This document shows, piece by piece, positions 1-9,074 of a stretch of 64,000 nt of DNA (positions are counted from its first letter, which is position 1; every line of letters starts with the position of its first letter). Below the pieces are notes generated by a model. It was not told where the DNA came from. It did no database searches and saw nothing but the letters and a program-made list of their open reading frames with translations. A program made the position numbers and the translations under genes. Source of the DNA: Streptomyces eurythermus. Lineage in GTDB: Bacteria; Actinomycetota; Actinomycetes; Streptomycetales; Streptomycetaceae. The stretch lies in the NCBI RefSeq assembly GCF_014649115.1, contig NZ_BMSK01000003.1:372001-436000 (forward strand), read 5' to 3'.

Positions 1-605
1 TGGCGGTCGAGATGAGCGTACTGCTGGGTCGACATGGTGTCCCGCACGAAGACCTCCCAGTGGTCCTGGGCCCTGACCCAGTCGTTGCGGTGCGCCACCC
101 GCACCCAGGCGTCGACGAAGTCCTGCTGCGCGACGGCCCCGTGGAAGTAGCCGGACAGGTCGTCGATGAGGCCGGGCGGGCGCAGCCGCTGGCGCAGCTT
201 GCGCTGCCGGAAGAGGGTGTGCGTCGAGATCGACTTCGCCCGGCTGATCCGCTCGGCGATCACATGACCCGCGAACCCACCGATGATCGCGGGCACGAGG
301 AGCCAGCCCACCAGCGACGCCAGCCACAGCAGCACGTGCCGGGGCGGGTCGATCAGGGTGAACGCCCGGTACACCTCGCTGGGGCTCTCCGCCCGTACCG
401 CGAAGAAGTACAGCGCGCCGAGGCAGACGGCCATCGGCAGTCCCCAGTCCAGGATCCACTGGGTGACGCCCTTCAGCGCCTTGCGCGACCGCCAGGTGCG
501 GCGCAGCCGCCGAAGGACCCGCTGGCGCCCCGAGGGCAGTTTCAGATGGCCCGGAATCGGGATGGGCCCGCCGTGCAGCAACTGCTCCCCCAGGGCTGTT
601 GTCAC
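1..605 (-). CDS. Membrane protein, 3' part outside window (DUF6313-like)
   Basis: The frame runs off the left edge, so the C-terminus is missing; about 201 residues are visible. A GTG at 605 is the first usable start after the in-frame stop of pmt. Two hydrophobic segments are seen (around ILDWGLPMAVCLGALYFFAV and LLWLASLVGWLLVPAIIGGF), followed by a basic region rich in Arg and Lys. It lies 84 bp downstream of pmt on the same strand and is probably co-transcribed with it. The sequence resembles the Streptomyces DUF6313 membrane proteins from memory only; no function is known to me. The start is uncertain because no good ribosome binding site stands before it. Confidence 0.6.
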   Translation of the reverse strand, partial: MTTALGEQLLHGGPIPIPGHLKLPSGRQRVLRRLRRTWRSRKALKGVTQWILDWGLPMAVCLGALYFFAVRAESPSEVYRAFTLIDPPRHVLLWLASLVGWLLVPAIIGGFAGHVIAERISRAKSISTHTLFRQRKLRQRLRPPGLIDDLSGYFHGAVAQQDFVDAWVRVAHRNDWVRAQDHWEVFVRDTMSTQQYAHLDR

Positions 606-689
606 CGACAGCGCGCCGGACCCCCCGGCCCCCCGCGCCGCACTCGCCCCGCATTCTGCCGCAGACCGGGCCCGCGCGGCACCGCTCGG

Positions 690-2447
690 CTAAACCCACG
701 TATCCAGCCACATCCGCGACCGCCACGAGTCGATCGGGATGGCGGTGCCCGTGTACAGGGGCCAGAAGTAGATGAAGTTCCAGGCGATCAGCAGGACCAG
801 GACGCCCGCCGCCGTCGCGCCGATCACCCGGCGGGTGTCGCTGGAGCGTGGCGGGCCGATGATCGCGCCGGTCATCATCGCCACCGCCAGGCACAGGAAC
901 GGCAGGAAGACGACCGCGTAGAAGAGGAAGATCGTCCGCTCCTGGTACAGGAACCACGGCAGATAGCCGGCCGCGATCCCGCAGGCGATGGCACCGGCCC
1001 GCCAGTCGCGGCGCAGCGCCCAGCGCCACAGCACGTAGGCGATCGCGAAGCAGGCTGCCCACCACAGCAGCGGTGTGCCGATCGCCAGCACCTCCCGGGC
1101 GCACTTCTCCCCGGCGTCCGCCGGGCAGCCGTCGGTGCCGGGGCCGGGGGACTCGTAGAAGTACGACACCGGGCGGCCCAGCACGATCCAGCTCCACGGG
1201 TTGGACTGGTACGTGTGCGGCTGGTCCAGGCCGACGTGGAACTTGTACACCTCGTGCTCGTAGTGCCACAGGCTGCGCAGCCAGTCCGGCAGGAACGACC
1301 AGGTGCCACCCCTGCCGTCGGTGGCCGCCCAGTCGCGGTAGTAGCCGCCCGTGCCGTCGGTGGGGGAGAGGATCCAGCCGGTCCAGGAGGCCACGTAGAC
1401 CACCAGCGCCACCGGGATCGTCGCCACGAACGCGGCACCGGTGTCGTACTTGAGGACCGCGAGGTACGGGTGACGGGCGCCGGCCACCTTGCGGGTGCCG
1501 ACGTCCCACAGGACCGTCATCACACAGAACGCCGCCAGGACGTACAGGCCGTTCCACTTGGTGCCCACGGCCAGGCCCAGCAGCACGCCCGCCGTCCAGC
1601 GCCACGGGCGCCAGCCGAACCGGAAGGTGTCGGCGACGGACGCGTCCGGCCGGACCCGGCCGTCCGGCCCGGCCGGCAGCGCGGCGGCCAGCCGCTCCCG
1701 GGCCCGGTCCCGGTCGACCACCAGGGCGCCGAACGCGGCCACCACGAAGAACATCAGCACGCCGTCCAGCAGGGACGTCCGGCTCATCACGAAGTGCAGC
1801 CCGTCCACCGCCATCAGCGCGCCCGCCAGACAGCCCAGGAACGTCGAGCGGAACATCCGGCGCCCGATCCGGCACAGCAGCAGCACGCTCAGCGTCCCGA
1901 GCAGCGCCGTCATGAACCGCCAGCCGAACGGGTCGAACCCGAACAGCAGCTCCCCGAGCCCGATCACGTACTTGCCGACCGGCGGGTGCACGACGTACGC
2001 CGCGTCGGTCGGCACCGCCAGGCCGCCGTGCTGCTGGAGCACCATGTCGTTGGCGTTCTTGCCGTACTGGTCCCAGCTGACCTCGAAACCGCGGTGGACG
2101 AGCGCCCAGGCGTCCTTGGCGTAGTACGTCTCGTCGAATATCACCGCCCGCGGACTGCCCAGGTTCCAGAACCGCGTCAGGCCCGCGAGCAGCGTCACCA
2201 GCAGCGGCCCGCCCCAGCCCGACCAGCGGGTCAGCCGCTCGGCCAGGACCGGCGAGGCGCCCAGCACCCGCCACAGCCGGGGGCTCGGCTGCGCGTACGG
2301 CGGCACCAGCCGGTCGCGTACGTCGCCGGCCGGCGCGTCCTTGCCCGGCGCGTAACCGAATCGGCGCAGCCGCCGCTGCCACGACGGCCGCCCCTCGTGC
2401 GGTGCCTGGCCCTGCCGGAGGTCCATGGAGGACGCGGTACTGGTCAC
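690..2447 (-). CDS. pmt: Protein O-mannosyltransferase (GT39/PMT family)
   Basis: A 585-residue polytopic membrane enzyme that would transfer mannose from polyprenyl-phosphate-mannose to Ser/Thr of exported proteins. The acidic pair in FDETYYAKD (Asp105, Glu106), in the first external loop of PMT enzymes, is present, as is a cytosolic Pro/Arg-rich N-terminus followed by about ten or more hydrophobic segments. GTG at 2447 is chosen because it gives the VTSTASS start; an ATG at 2426 is the alternative. It is divergent from rsmI across 105 bp. In S. coelicolor the orthologue is needed for infection by phage phiC31 (established knowledge), so this gene may affect phage sensitivity here. Family assignment is firm; the start less so. 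Confidence 0.92.
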   Translation of the reverse strand: MTSTASSMDLRQGQAPHEGRPSWQRRLRRFGYAPGKDAPAGDVRDRLVPPYAQPSPRLWRVLGASPVLAERLTRWSGWGGPLLVTLLAGLTRFWNLGSPRAVIFDETYYAKDAWALVHRGFEVSWDQYGKNANDMVLQQHGGLAVPTDAAYVVHPPVGKYVIGLGELLFGFDPFGWRFMTALLGTLSVLLLCRIGRRMFRSTFLGCLAGALMAVDGLHFVMSRTSLLDGVLMFFVVAAFGALVVDRDRARERLAAALPAGPDGRVRPDASVADTFRFGWRPWRWTAGVLLGLAVGTKWNGLYVLAAFCVMTVLWDVGTRKVAGARHPYLAVLKYDTGAAFVATIPVALVVYVASWTGWILSPTDGTGGYYRDWAATDGRGGTWSFLPDWLRSLWHYEHEVYKFHVGLDQPHTYQSNPWSWIVLGRPVSYFYESPGPGTDGCPADAGEKCAREVLAIGTPLLWWAACFAIAYVLWRWALRRDWRAGAIACGIAAGYLPWFLYQERTIFLFYAVVFLPFLCLAVAMMTGAIIGPPRSSDTRRVIGATAAGVLVLLIAWNFIYFWPLYTGTAIPIDSWRSRMWLDTWV

Positions 2448-2552
2448 CGCGCCATCGTAGGGAACCGTCCTGTGGGAGTCCCGCGCATGTGCGGTACCGG
2501 TCGTCGGGTGCGCGTTTTCCTCCTCCGGCGCGGGCCCTGGGAGGATGGGGGC

Positions 2553-3401
2553 GTGACTGGAACCCTTGTCCTGGCAGGTACCCCCATCGGCGACATCGCG
2601 GACGCGCCGCCCCGGCTGGCCGAGGAGCTGGCCGCGGCCGACGTGGTCGCCGCCGAGGACACCCGGCGGCTGCGCCGGCTCACCCAGGCGCTGGGCGTCA
2701 CCCCCAAGGGCCGCGTGGTCTCCTACTTCGAGGGCAACGAGGCCGCCCGCACCCCCGAGCTGGTCACCGAGCTGCTCGGCGGGGCGCGCGTGCTGCTGGT
2801 GACCGACGCGGGCATGCCGTCCGTCTCCGACCCCGGCTACCGGCTGGTCGCCGCCGCCGTGGAGCGGGACGTCCGGGTCACCGCCGTGCCCGGCCCGTCC
2901 GCCGTGCTCACCGCGCTCGCCCTGTCCGGGCTGCCCGTGGACCGGTTCTGCTTCGAGGGCTTCCTGCCGCGCAAGGCCGGCGAGCGGCTGTCCCGGCTGC
3001 GCGAGGTGGCGGCCGAGCGGCGCACCCTCGTCTACTTCGAGGCCCCGCACCGGCTCGACGACACCCTCGCCGCGATGGCCGAGGTCTTCGGCGCGGACCG
3101 GCGGGCCGCCGTCTGCCGCGAGCTGACCAAGACGTACGAGGAGGTGCGGCGCGGGCCGCTGGCCGAGCTGGCGCGGTGGGCCGCGGAGGGTGTGCGCGGG
3201 GAGATCACCGTCGTGGTCGAGGGCGCGCCGGAGACCGGGCCGGAGGAGCTGGACGCGCAGGAGCTGGTGCGCCGGGTCCGGGTGCGGGAGGAGGCCGGGG
3301 AGCGGCGCAAGGAGGCGATCGCGGCGGTGGCGGTGGAGGCGGGGCTGCCGAAGCGGGTGGTCTTCGACGCCGTGGTGGCCGCCAAGCGGGCCGGTGAGTG
3401 A
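2553..3401 (+). CDS. rsmI: 16S rRNA (cytidine1402-2'-O)-methyltransferase
   Basis: A 282-residue SAM-dependent methyltransferase of the tetrapyrrole-methylase fold that modifies C1402 in the 16S decoding centre. The start reads VTGTLVLAGTPIGDIADAPPR, followed by AAEDTRRLRRLT, LLVTDAGMPSVSDPGYRL and AVPGPSAVLTALALSGLP, the usual RsmI blocks. The GTG start at 2553 has a GGGAGG sequence about 9 bp upstream. The C-terminal helical tail (ERRKEAIAAVA to the end) matches the RsmI C-terminal domain. Length is normal for the family. Confidence 0.96.
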   Translation: MTGTLVLAGTPIGDIADAPPRLAEELAAADVVAAEDTRRLRRLTQALGVTPKGRVVSYFEGNEAARTPELVTELLGGARVLLVTDAGMPSVSDPGYRLVAAAVERDVRVTAVPGPSAVLTALALSGLPVDRFCFEGFLPRKAGERLSRLREVAAERRTLVYFEAPHRLDDTLAAMAEVFGADRRAAVCRELTKTYEEVRRGPLAELARWAAEGVRGEITVVVEGAPETGPEELDAQELVRRVRVREEAGERRKEAIAAVAVEAGLPKRVVFDAVVAAKRAGE

Positions 3402-3406
3402 CTGAA

Positions 3407-3441
3407 GGGGCGCGCCCCCCATACGCCGGCAAAAGGCCGGC
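3407..3441 (+). terminator. Possible terminator after rsmI
   Basis: A 12-bp perfect palindrome GGGGCGCGCCCC at 3407-3418 is followed by a GCCGGC-AAAAG-GCCGGC hairpin at 3425-3441, directly after the rsmI stop codon. There is no T-run, as is common for terminators in this genus, so the role is an inference. Confidence 0.4.
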
Positions 3442-3606
3442 CTCGATGGCAAAGCCCAGTCGTCCCAATCGGCACGCTCGGGCAAGCCGTGGCCAAATCG
3501 GGGCCAACACTCGGCAGGTCGGATGCTTTCGCGCCACGGGAGGCGTCCACTGGGCGGTGGGACGCACCCGTCCAACAGGGACGCACCCGGGCAAGAAGGA
3601 GCTGGC

Positions 3607-4029
3607 ATGAGTGACATAGCAGGGCAGACCGGTCTCCGCGGTTCGGCCACCGACGCCGATTCGGCCACCGACGTCGTTCACGAGTCGTACGCCTTCGCCT
3701 GCATGCGCTGCGGGCACGGCTGGGAGCAGTCGTACGTGATCGAGCACCGCACGAACGCCGAGGGGGAGCGGGTCGTGCGGTACGTGGCCGACGGCCGGGT
3801 GGTGCCGTCGCCGCTGAGCCGGCCGGTCTGCCGGAACTGTGACGGTCACCTCGTGCGGATCATGCGCGCGGGCCAGGTGGCCTCGGTGCGCGCGGCGGCC
3901 GACGGGCAGCCCCACCGGGTGCCGGCGGCGGGCCCGGTCGAGGTGGAGCGGGTGCCGGGGCGGGCCGGGCGGCCGCACCACTGGCACCTGTCCGACCTGC
4001 TGCACCCGTTCCACCGCAAGGCCGGCTGA
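3607..4029 (+). CDS. Zinc-ribbon protein of unknown function
   Basis: A 140-residue soluble protein. Two CxxC pairs (CMRC at about residues 34-37 and CRNC at about 75-78) look like a four-cysteine zinc ribbon. The C-terminal third is basic, ending in HHWHLSDLLHPFHRKAG. The ATG at 3607 has AAGGAG 6-11 bp upstream. The stop is 47 bp before tatD, so the two may share a transcript. Short zinc-ribbon proteins like this are common in actinomycetes, but I do not recognise a function. Confidence 0.8.
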   Translation: MSDIAGQTGLRGSATDADSATDVVHESYAFACMRCGHGWEQSYVIEHRTNAEGERVVRYVADGRVVPSPLSRPVCRNCDGHLVRIMRAGQVASVRAAADGQPHRVPAAGPVEVERVPGRAGRPHHWHLSDLLHPFHRKAG

Positions 4030-4076
4030 GCGGAGCACCGGCCGGCCGGGGCATGCCCCTTTCGTAGGATCGGGGC

Positions 4077-4976
4077 ATGCCTTCGAACGCCGGCCACAGC
4101 TCCAAGGGCGACGACAAGAACGCCGCGCCGCCGCTTCCGGTACCCCTGCGGGTGCCCGTCGCCGACTCCCACACCCACCTCGACATGCAGTCCGGCACGG
4201 TCGAGGAGGGCCTGGCGAAGGCCGCCTCGGTGGGTGTCACGACGGTCGTCCAGGTCGGCTGCGACATCAAGGGCTCGCGGTGGGCGGCCGAGACCGCCGC
4301 CGCGCACGACAGCGTCCACGCCGCCGTCGCCCTGCACCCCAACGAGGCGCCGCGCATCGTGCACGGGGATCCCGACGGCTGGTCCCGGCAGGGGGCCCGG
4401 GTGGCGGGCGGGGACGCGGCGCTGGACGAGGCCCTCGCGGAGATCGACCGGCTGGCCGCGCTGCCGCACGTCAAGGGCGTCGGCGAGACGGGCCTGGACT
4501 ACTTCCGCACCGGCCCCGAGGGCAAGGCCGCCCAGGAACGGTCCTTCCGGGCCCACATCGAGATCGCCAAGCGGCACGGCAAGGCGCTCGTCATCCACGA
4601 CCGCGACGCCCACGCCGACGTGCTGCGGATCCTGAAGGAGGAGGGCGCTCCCGAGCGCACCGTCTTCCACTGCTACTCCGGCGACGCCGAGATGGCCGGG
4701 ATCTGCGCCCGCGAGGGCTACTTCATGTCCTTCGCCGGCAACGTCACCTTCAAGAACGCCCAGAACCTGCGGGACGCCCTCGCCGTCGCCCCGCTGGAGC
4801 TGGTCCTGGTGGAGACCGACGCGCCGTTCCTCACCCCGGCGCCGTACCGCGGACGGCCGAACGCGCCGTATCTCGTTCCGGTCACGGTCCGCGCGATGGC
4901 CGCCGTACGCGGCACCGACGAGGACACGCTGGCGACGGCCCTGGCCGCGAACACCGCCCGCGCCTTCGACTACTGA
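4077..4976 (+). CDS. tatD: TatD-family metal-dependent DNase
   Basis: A 299-residue TIM-barrel metallo-hydrolase. Metal-binding and catalytic blocks are in order: DSHTHLD (His32, His34), GVGETGLDYFRTG, VIHDRDAHAD, FHCYSGD and LVETDAPFLTPAPYRGRPN. TatD enzymes act as 3'-5' exonucleases or endonucleases and are linked to oxidative damage repair and DNA fragmentation. The N-terminal 25 residues are a low-complexity extension not needed for the fold. It sits in the usual actinobacterial order before rpfB and rsmA. Confidence 0.94.
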   Translation: MPSNAGHSSKGDDKNAAPPLPVPLRVPVADSHTHLDMQSGTVEEGLAKAASVGVTTVVQVGCDIKGSRWAAETAAAHDSVHAAVALHPNEAPRIVHGDPDGWSRQGARVAGGDAALDEALAEIDRLAALPHVKGVGETGLDYFRTGPEGKAAQERSFRAHIEIAKRHGKALVIHDRDAHADVLRILKEEGAPERTVFHCYSGDAEMAGICAREGYFMSFAGNVTFKNAQNLRDALAVAPLELVLVETDAPFLTPAPYRGRPNAPYLVPVTVRAMAAVRGTDEDTLATALAANTARAFDY

Positions 4977-5098
4977 CGGTCACCCCCACCCGCGGGTGAC
5001 GACCGTACGTAGTCGCGCCGCTTTGGAGAGTGACCGGCGCTCCGCTAGGTTCTGGGGGCCCGATCCGGACCCCTCTGGCCCTCTGGAGCGTGTCGGCC

Positions 5099-6472
5099 GT
5101 GAGCAAGTCGCAGTACGAGACGTATGAGGCGTACGGCCTTGGCGCCGCACCGCCCGGCGAACCCGGCGGCGCGCTGCCGGGCCGGTACGACGCGGAGCCG
5201 GCGGCGCACGCGCGGGCGGGCGAGCCGGTGCTGCCACGGCAGGGCGCGGGCGCGCCGCCGGCGGAGGAGGCACGCGAGCACCGCGACCACGGCTCGGCAG
5301 ACCTCCCGGTGGACGGCGACGGCGGGGAACCGGACGGGCGGGCCGCGCGCCGGCGCAGGGTCCGCGGTGGGGAGCGCCCCGAATCCGCCGTGCGCCGTCT
5401 GCTGCCGCAGGCGCTCGTCGTGGCCTTCCTCGCCGGCGGCACCACCGCCTTCGTCGCCAAGGACAAGGCGATCGAGCTGAGCGTCGACGGCAACCGGCGC
5501 ACCCTGCACACCTTCGCCGACGACGTGGGCGAGCTGCTCGCCGAGGAGGGCGTACGGGTGGGAGCGCACGACATGGTCGCGCCCGCCCCCGGCACGGAAC
5601 TCACCAGCGGCGACGAGGTCGCGGTGCGCTACGGCCGCCCCCTGCGGCTCACCCTGGACGGCCGCCGGCAGCAGGTGTGGACGACGGCGCACACCGTGGC
5701 CGGCGCGCTGGAGCAGCTGGGGGTGCGTGCCGAGGGCGCCTATCTGTCGGCCTCCCGCTCCCGGCGCATCTCACGCGCCGGGCTCGCGCTCGACGTGCGC
5801 ACCGAGCGGGCCGTCACCGTCATGGCCGACGGCCGGACCCGGACCGTCCGCACCAACGCGGCCACCGTCCGGGAGGTGGTCGAGGAGGCCGGGATCACCC
5901 TGCGCGGCCAGGACACCCTCTCCGTCCCGGGGGACAGCTTCCCGCGCGACGGACAGACCGTGACCGTGCTGCGGGTGACCGGCCGGCGCGAGGTTCACGA
6001 GGAGCCGATCCCGTTCCCGGCCGTACGGATCACCGACCCCGCGCTCTTCCAGGGCACCGAGGTCGTCACCCAGCCCGGCCGGCCCGGACTGCGCCGCACC
6101 GTCTACTACGTGCGCACCGTCAACGGGGTCCGGCAGCGCCCGCGCCCGGAGAGCACCGAGCTGGTGCGCGCGCCCCGCACCCAGGTGGTGAAGGTCGGCA
6201 CCCGGCCGCGGCCCGCCTCCGTGCACGACACCGGCCCCCTCGACTGGCACGCCCTCGCCGTCTGCGAGTCCGGCGCCCGCCCGGACGCCGTCGACCCCTC
6301 GGGCACCTACGGCGGCCTCTACCAGTTCGACACCCGCACCTGGCACAGCCTCGGCGGCAGGGGCCGCCCCCAGGACGCCTCCCCGGAGGAACAGACGTAC
6401 CGCGCGAAGAAGCTGTACGTGCGGCGGGGCGCGAGCCCGTGGCCGCACTGCGGCGCGAGGCTGCGGGGGTAG
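5099..6472 (+). CDS. rpfB: Resuscitation-promoting factor RpfB-like protein
   Basis: A 457-residue cell-wall-active protein. The order is: a disordered acidic and Arg-rich cytosolic region (1-100), one membrane segment (ALVVAFLAGGTTAFVA), three DUF348 repeats (each starting like VDGNRRTLHTFADDVGELLAEE), a G5 domain ending near EHTEL-type residues, and a C-terminal Rpf lysozyme-like domain (LDWHALAVCESGARPDAVDPSGTYGG) with the catalytic Glu in CESG. Rpf domains cleave peptidoglycan and promote exit from dormancy or spore germination. GTG at 5099 is preferred because TGGAG lies about 11 bp upstream. Placement just before rsmA is the common actinobacterial order. Confidence 0.93.
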   Translation: MSKSQYETYEAYGLGAAPPGEPGGALPGRYDAEPAAHARAGEPVLPRQGAGAPPAEEAREHRDHGSADLPVDGDGGEPDGRAARRRRVRGGERPESAVRRLLPQALVVAFLAGGTTAFVAKDKAIELSVDGNRRTLHTFADDVGELLAEEGVRVGAHDMVAPAPGTELTSGDEVAVRYGRPLRLTLDGRRQQVWTTAHTVAGALEQLGVRAEGAYLSASRSRRISRAGLALDVRTERAVTVMADGRTRTVRTNAATVREVVEEAGITLRGQDTLSVPGDSFPRDGQTVTVLRVTGRREVHEEPIPFPAVRITDPALFQGTEVVTQPGRPGLRRTVYYVRTVNGVRQRPRPESTELVRAPRTQVVKVGTRPRPASVHDTGPLDWHALAVCESGARPDAVDPSGTYGGLYQFDTRTWHSLGGRGRPQDASPEEQTYRAKKLYVRRGASPWPHCGARLRG

Positions 6473-6538
6473 CCCCCCGGCCCGCCGCTCGCGCCTCCCC
6501 CGGCACCCCGGCCCCCCGCACCCCCGTACCCTTGTCCC

Positions 6539-7408
6539 GTGACCAGCCCCACCCCCGACGCCCTCCTCGGCCCGGCCGACATCCGTGAGCTCGCGGCAGC
6601 GCTCGGTGTCCGCCCCACCAAGCAGCGCGGCCAGAACTTCGTGATCGACGCCAACACCGTCCGCCGGATCGTCCGCACCGCCGAGGTCCGCCCCGACGAC
6701 GTGGTGGTGGAGGTCGGCCCCGGGCTCGGCTCGCTCACCCTCGCGCTGCTGGAGGTCGCCGACCGGGTCACCGCCGTCGAGATCGACGACGTCCTGGCCG
6801 CGGCCCTGCCCACGACCATCGCCGCGCGCATGCCCGGCCGCGCCGACCGGTTCGCGCTGGTCCACTCCGACGCGATGCACGTCACCGAGCTGCCCGGCCC
6901 CGCGCCGACGGCCCTGGTGGCGAACCTGCCGTACAACGTGGCCGTGCCGGTGCTGCTGCACATGCTCGACACCTTCCCGAGTATCGAGCGGACGCTGGTG
7001 ATGGTGCAGTCCGAGGTCGCCGACCGGCTCGCCGCCGCGCCCGGGAACAAGGTGTACGGCGTGCCGTCCGTGAAGGCCAACTGGTACGCCGAGGTCAAGC
7101 GGGCCGGGGCCATCGGCCGGAACGTGTTCTGGCCGGCGCCGAACGTCGACAGCGGACTGGTGTCCCTGGTCCGGCGGACCGAGCCGATCAGGACGACCGC
7201 CTCCAAGCGGGAGGTCTTCGCGGTGGTCGACGCGGCGTTCGCGCAGCGCCGCAAGACCCTGCGGGCCGCGCTCGCCGGCTGGGCCGGCTCCGCGGCGGCG
7301 GCCGAGGCGGCCCTGGTCGCGGCCGGGGTCTCGCCGCAGGCACGCGGGGAGTCGCTGACGGTCGAGGAGTTCGCGCGGATCGCCGAACACAAGGAGAGCG
7401 GCAAGTGA
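6539..7408 (+). CDS. rsmA: 16S rRNA dimethyladenosine transferase
   Basis: A 289-residue KsgA-type enzyme that dimethylates A1518 and A1519 of 16S rRNA. SAM-binding motif [13 protein letters not shown] and catalytic NLPYNVAVP are present, with [13 protein letters not shown] at the N-terminus. GTG at 6539 is the start; a purine-rich binding site is not obvious. The stop overlaps the ispE start by four bases (GTGA), so the two are translationally coupled. Confidence 0.96.
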   Translation: MTSPTPDALLGPADIRELAAALGVRPTKQRGQNFVIDANTVRRIVRTAEVRPDDVVVEVGPGLGSLTLALLEVADRVTAVEIDDVLAAALPTTIAARMPGRADRFALVHSDAMHVTELPGPAPTALVANLPYNVAVPVLLHMLDTFPSIERTLVMVQSEVADRLAAAPGNKVYGVPSVKANWYAEVKRAGAIGRNVFWPAPNVDSGLVSLVRRTEPIRTTASKREVFAVVDAAFAQRRKTLRAALAGWAGSAAAAEAALVAAGVSPQARGESLTVEEFARIAEHKESGK

Positions 7409-8298
7409 GCGTCACGGTACGCGTCCCGGCGAAGGTCAACGTCCAGCTCGCGGTGGGCGCCGCCCGCCCCGACGGGTTCCACGACCTCGCCAACGTCTTC
7501 CTCGCCGTCGGCCTCTACGACGAGGTGACGGCGACCCCGGCGGCGCAGCTGCGGATCACCTGCGAGGGCCCGGACGCCGGCCAGGTCCCCCTGGACCGCA
7601 CCAACCTCGCCGCGCGCGCGGCGATCGCCCTCGCCGGACGCCGGGGCATCGAGCCGAACGTGCACCTCCACATCGCCAAGGACATCCCGGTCGCCGGCGG
7701 CATGGCGGGCGGCAGCGCGGACGGCGCGGCCGCGCTGCTCGCCTGCGACACGCTGTGGGGTACGGGCGCCTCGCGCGAGGAACTCCTGGAGATCTGCGCC
7801 GAGCTGGGCAGCGATGTGCCGTTCAGCCTGGTCGGCGGGGCGGCGCTCGGCGTCGGGCGCGGTGAGCGGCTGACCGCCCTGGAGGCCGGCGGCACCTTCC
7901 ACTGGGTGTTCGCGATGGCCGGGCGCGGGCTGTCCACCCCGGCGGTGTTCCGCGAGTTCGACCGGCTGGCCGAGGGCCGTCGGATCCCGGAGCCGGTGGC
8001 GTCGGCGGACCTGCTGGCGGCGCTGGCGAAGGGCGACCCGGACGCGCTGGCCGCGACCGTCTCCAACGACCTCCAGCCGGCGGCGCTGTCCCTCTTCCCG
8101 GAACTGGCGGACACGCTGGCCGCGGGGCGCGACGCGGGGGCGCTGGCCGCGCTGGTCTCCGGGTCCGGCCCTACGACGGCGTTCCTCGCGCGGGACGCCG
8201 GGGCGGCGGAGAAGGTGGCCGAGGCCCTGCGGGCGTCGGGGACGTGCGGGGCGGTACGGGTGGCGGCGGGGCCGGTGGCGGGGGCGACGGTTCTCTGA
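7405..8298 (+). CDS. ispE: 4-diphosphocytidyl-2-C-methyl-D-erythritol kinase
   Basis: A 297-residue GHMP kinase of the MEP isoprenoid pathway. Signature residues are seen in [23 protein letters not shown], the ATP loop [17 protein letters not shown] and the C-terminal [14 protein letters not shown] at 7405 overlaps the rsmA stop and has AAGGAG 9 bp upstream within rsmA. It provides isopentenyl precursors for quinones, cell-wall lipid carriers and terpenoids. Confidence 0.96.
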   Translation: MSVTVRVPAKVNVQLAVGAARPDGFHDLANVFLAVGLYDEVTATPAAQLRITCEGPDAGQVPLDRTNLAARAAIALAGRRGIEPNVHLHIAKDIPVAGGMAGGSADGAAALLACDTLWGTGASREELLEICAELGSDVPFSLVGGAALGVGRGERLTALEAGGTFHWVFAMAGRGLSTPAVFREFDRLAEGRRIPEPVASADLLAALAKGDPDALAATVSNDLQPAALSLFPELADTLAAGRDAGALAALVSGSGPTTAFLARDAGAAEKVAEALRASGTCGAVRVAAGPVAGATVL

Positions 8299-8301
8299 GG
8301 T

Positions 8302-8892
8302 TCAGAGGTTGTCGATGGCGGTCAGGTCGATGTCGATGGGGTAGGGCTTGTCGACCTTGACGCGGTCCCGGTAGGTGCCGATCGACCGGTACGTGCCCGT
8401 GGCCTCCGACAGCTCGAAGATCTCGACGGCGGGATGCTCTTCCGGCTCGGTCATCTCGACCAGCCAGTAGTAGCGGATACCCGCTGCGGCATACTTGTGC
8501 GTCTTCGTGAGCCGGTCGCGGGCCTCGGACTCCGGGGAGACAACCTCGATGGCGAGGACGACATCCTTCCCCTCGAAGTACGTCTGCCTCAGCCCCTTCC
8601 TGGCCTCCGCCTTGATCACGGAGATGTCCGGCTCAGGCCCGTTACGTCTGTCCAGTACCACCGTCATCTCGCGTGCCACCTTCAGGTCGGACGGTACGGT
8701 GCTGCGCAGGCCGGTCACCAGCAGGTCGATCGCGGCGGAGTGGAAGTAGCGCTGCGGGCTCACGAGGACCAGGCTCCCGTCGATCAGCTCGGTGTGCGGC
8801 GGGAGATCCGGCAGGGTGAGCAGGTCGTCGATGGTGTAGCCGTCCAGCGGGGGCATTCGCCACCCCGACTGCTCAGCAGGCTGGGCTGTCAT
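8302..8892 (-). CDS. Uma2-family (DUF820) PD-(D/E)XK nuclease-like protein
   Basis: A 196-residue protein with the restriction-endonuclease-like core: Glu in TELIDGSLVLV, Pro-Asp in GPEPDISVI and the Glu-x-Val pair in LAIEVVSPES. A His-rich KTHKYAAAGIRYYWLVE block follows, as in other Uma2 proteins. ATG at 8892 has a strong GGGAGGA site. Such genes are abundant in Streptomyces; their natural role is unknown. It converges on ispE with only 3 bp between stops and is divergent from the ABC-F gene. Confidence 0.85.
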   Translation of the reverse strand: MTAQPAEQSGWRMPPLDGYTIDDLLTLPDLPPHTELIDGSLVLVSPQRYFHSAAIDLLVTGLRSTVPSDLKVAREMTVVLDRRNGPEPDISVIKAEARKGLRQTYFEGKDVVLAIEVVSPESEARDRLTKTHKYAAAGIRYYWLVEMTEPEEHPAVEIFELSEATGTYRSIGTYRDRVKVDKPYPIDIDLTAIDNL

Positions 8893-9074
8893 GGTTCCTC
8901 CCATGGACAAGATCCTGGTGCCTGCCCTCCACCGTAGCGGCCCAATCCCGATCACGTCATCACAAAGAGTGACAACCCCCTCGCGCCCCGCCCCTCACCC
9001 CCGAAGCCCTACGCTAGAAGGCTGACCCACACGGTGGAGCCGCATGTCGATACCGCCCCGCGCACAGGAGTGAA

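Noticed and set aside
12..2552. Long upstream extension of rsmI
   Set aside because: Only the part from 2553 shows RsmI motifs, and the extension lies antisense to pmt.
4977..5098. Riboswitch upstream of rpfB
   Set aside because: Some Streptomyces rpf genes have a long c-di-AMP leader, but this gap is only 122 bp and shows no conserved fold that I recognise.
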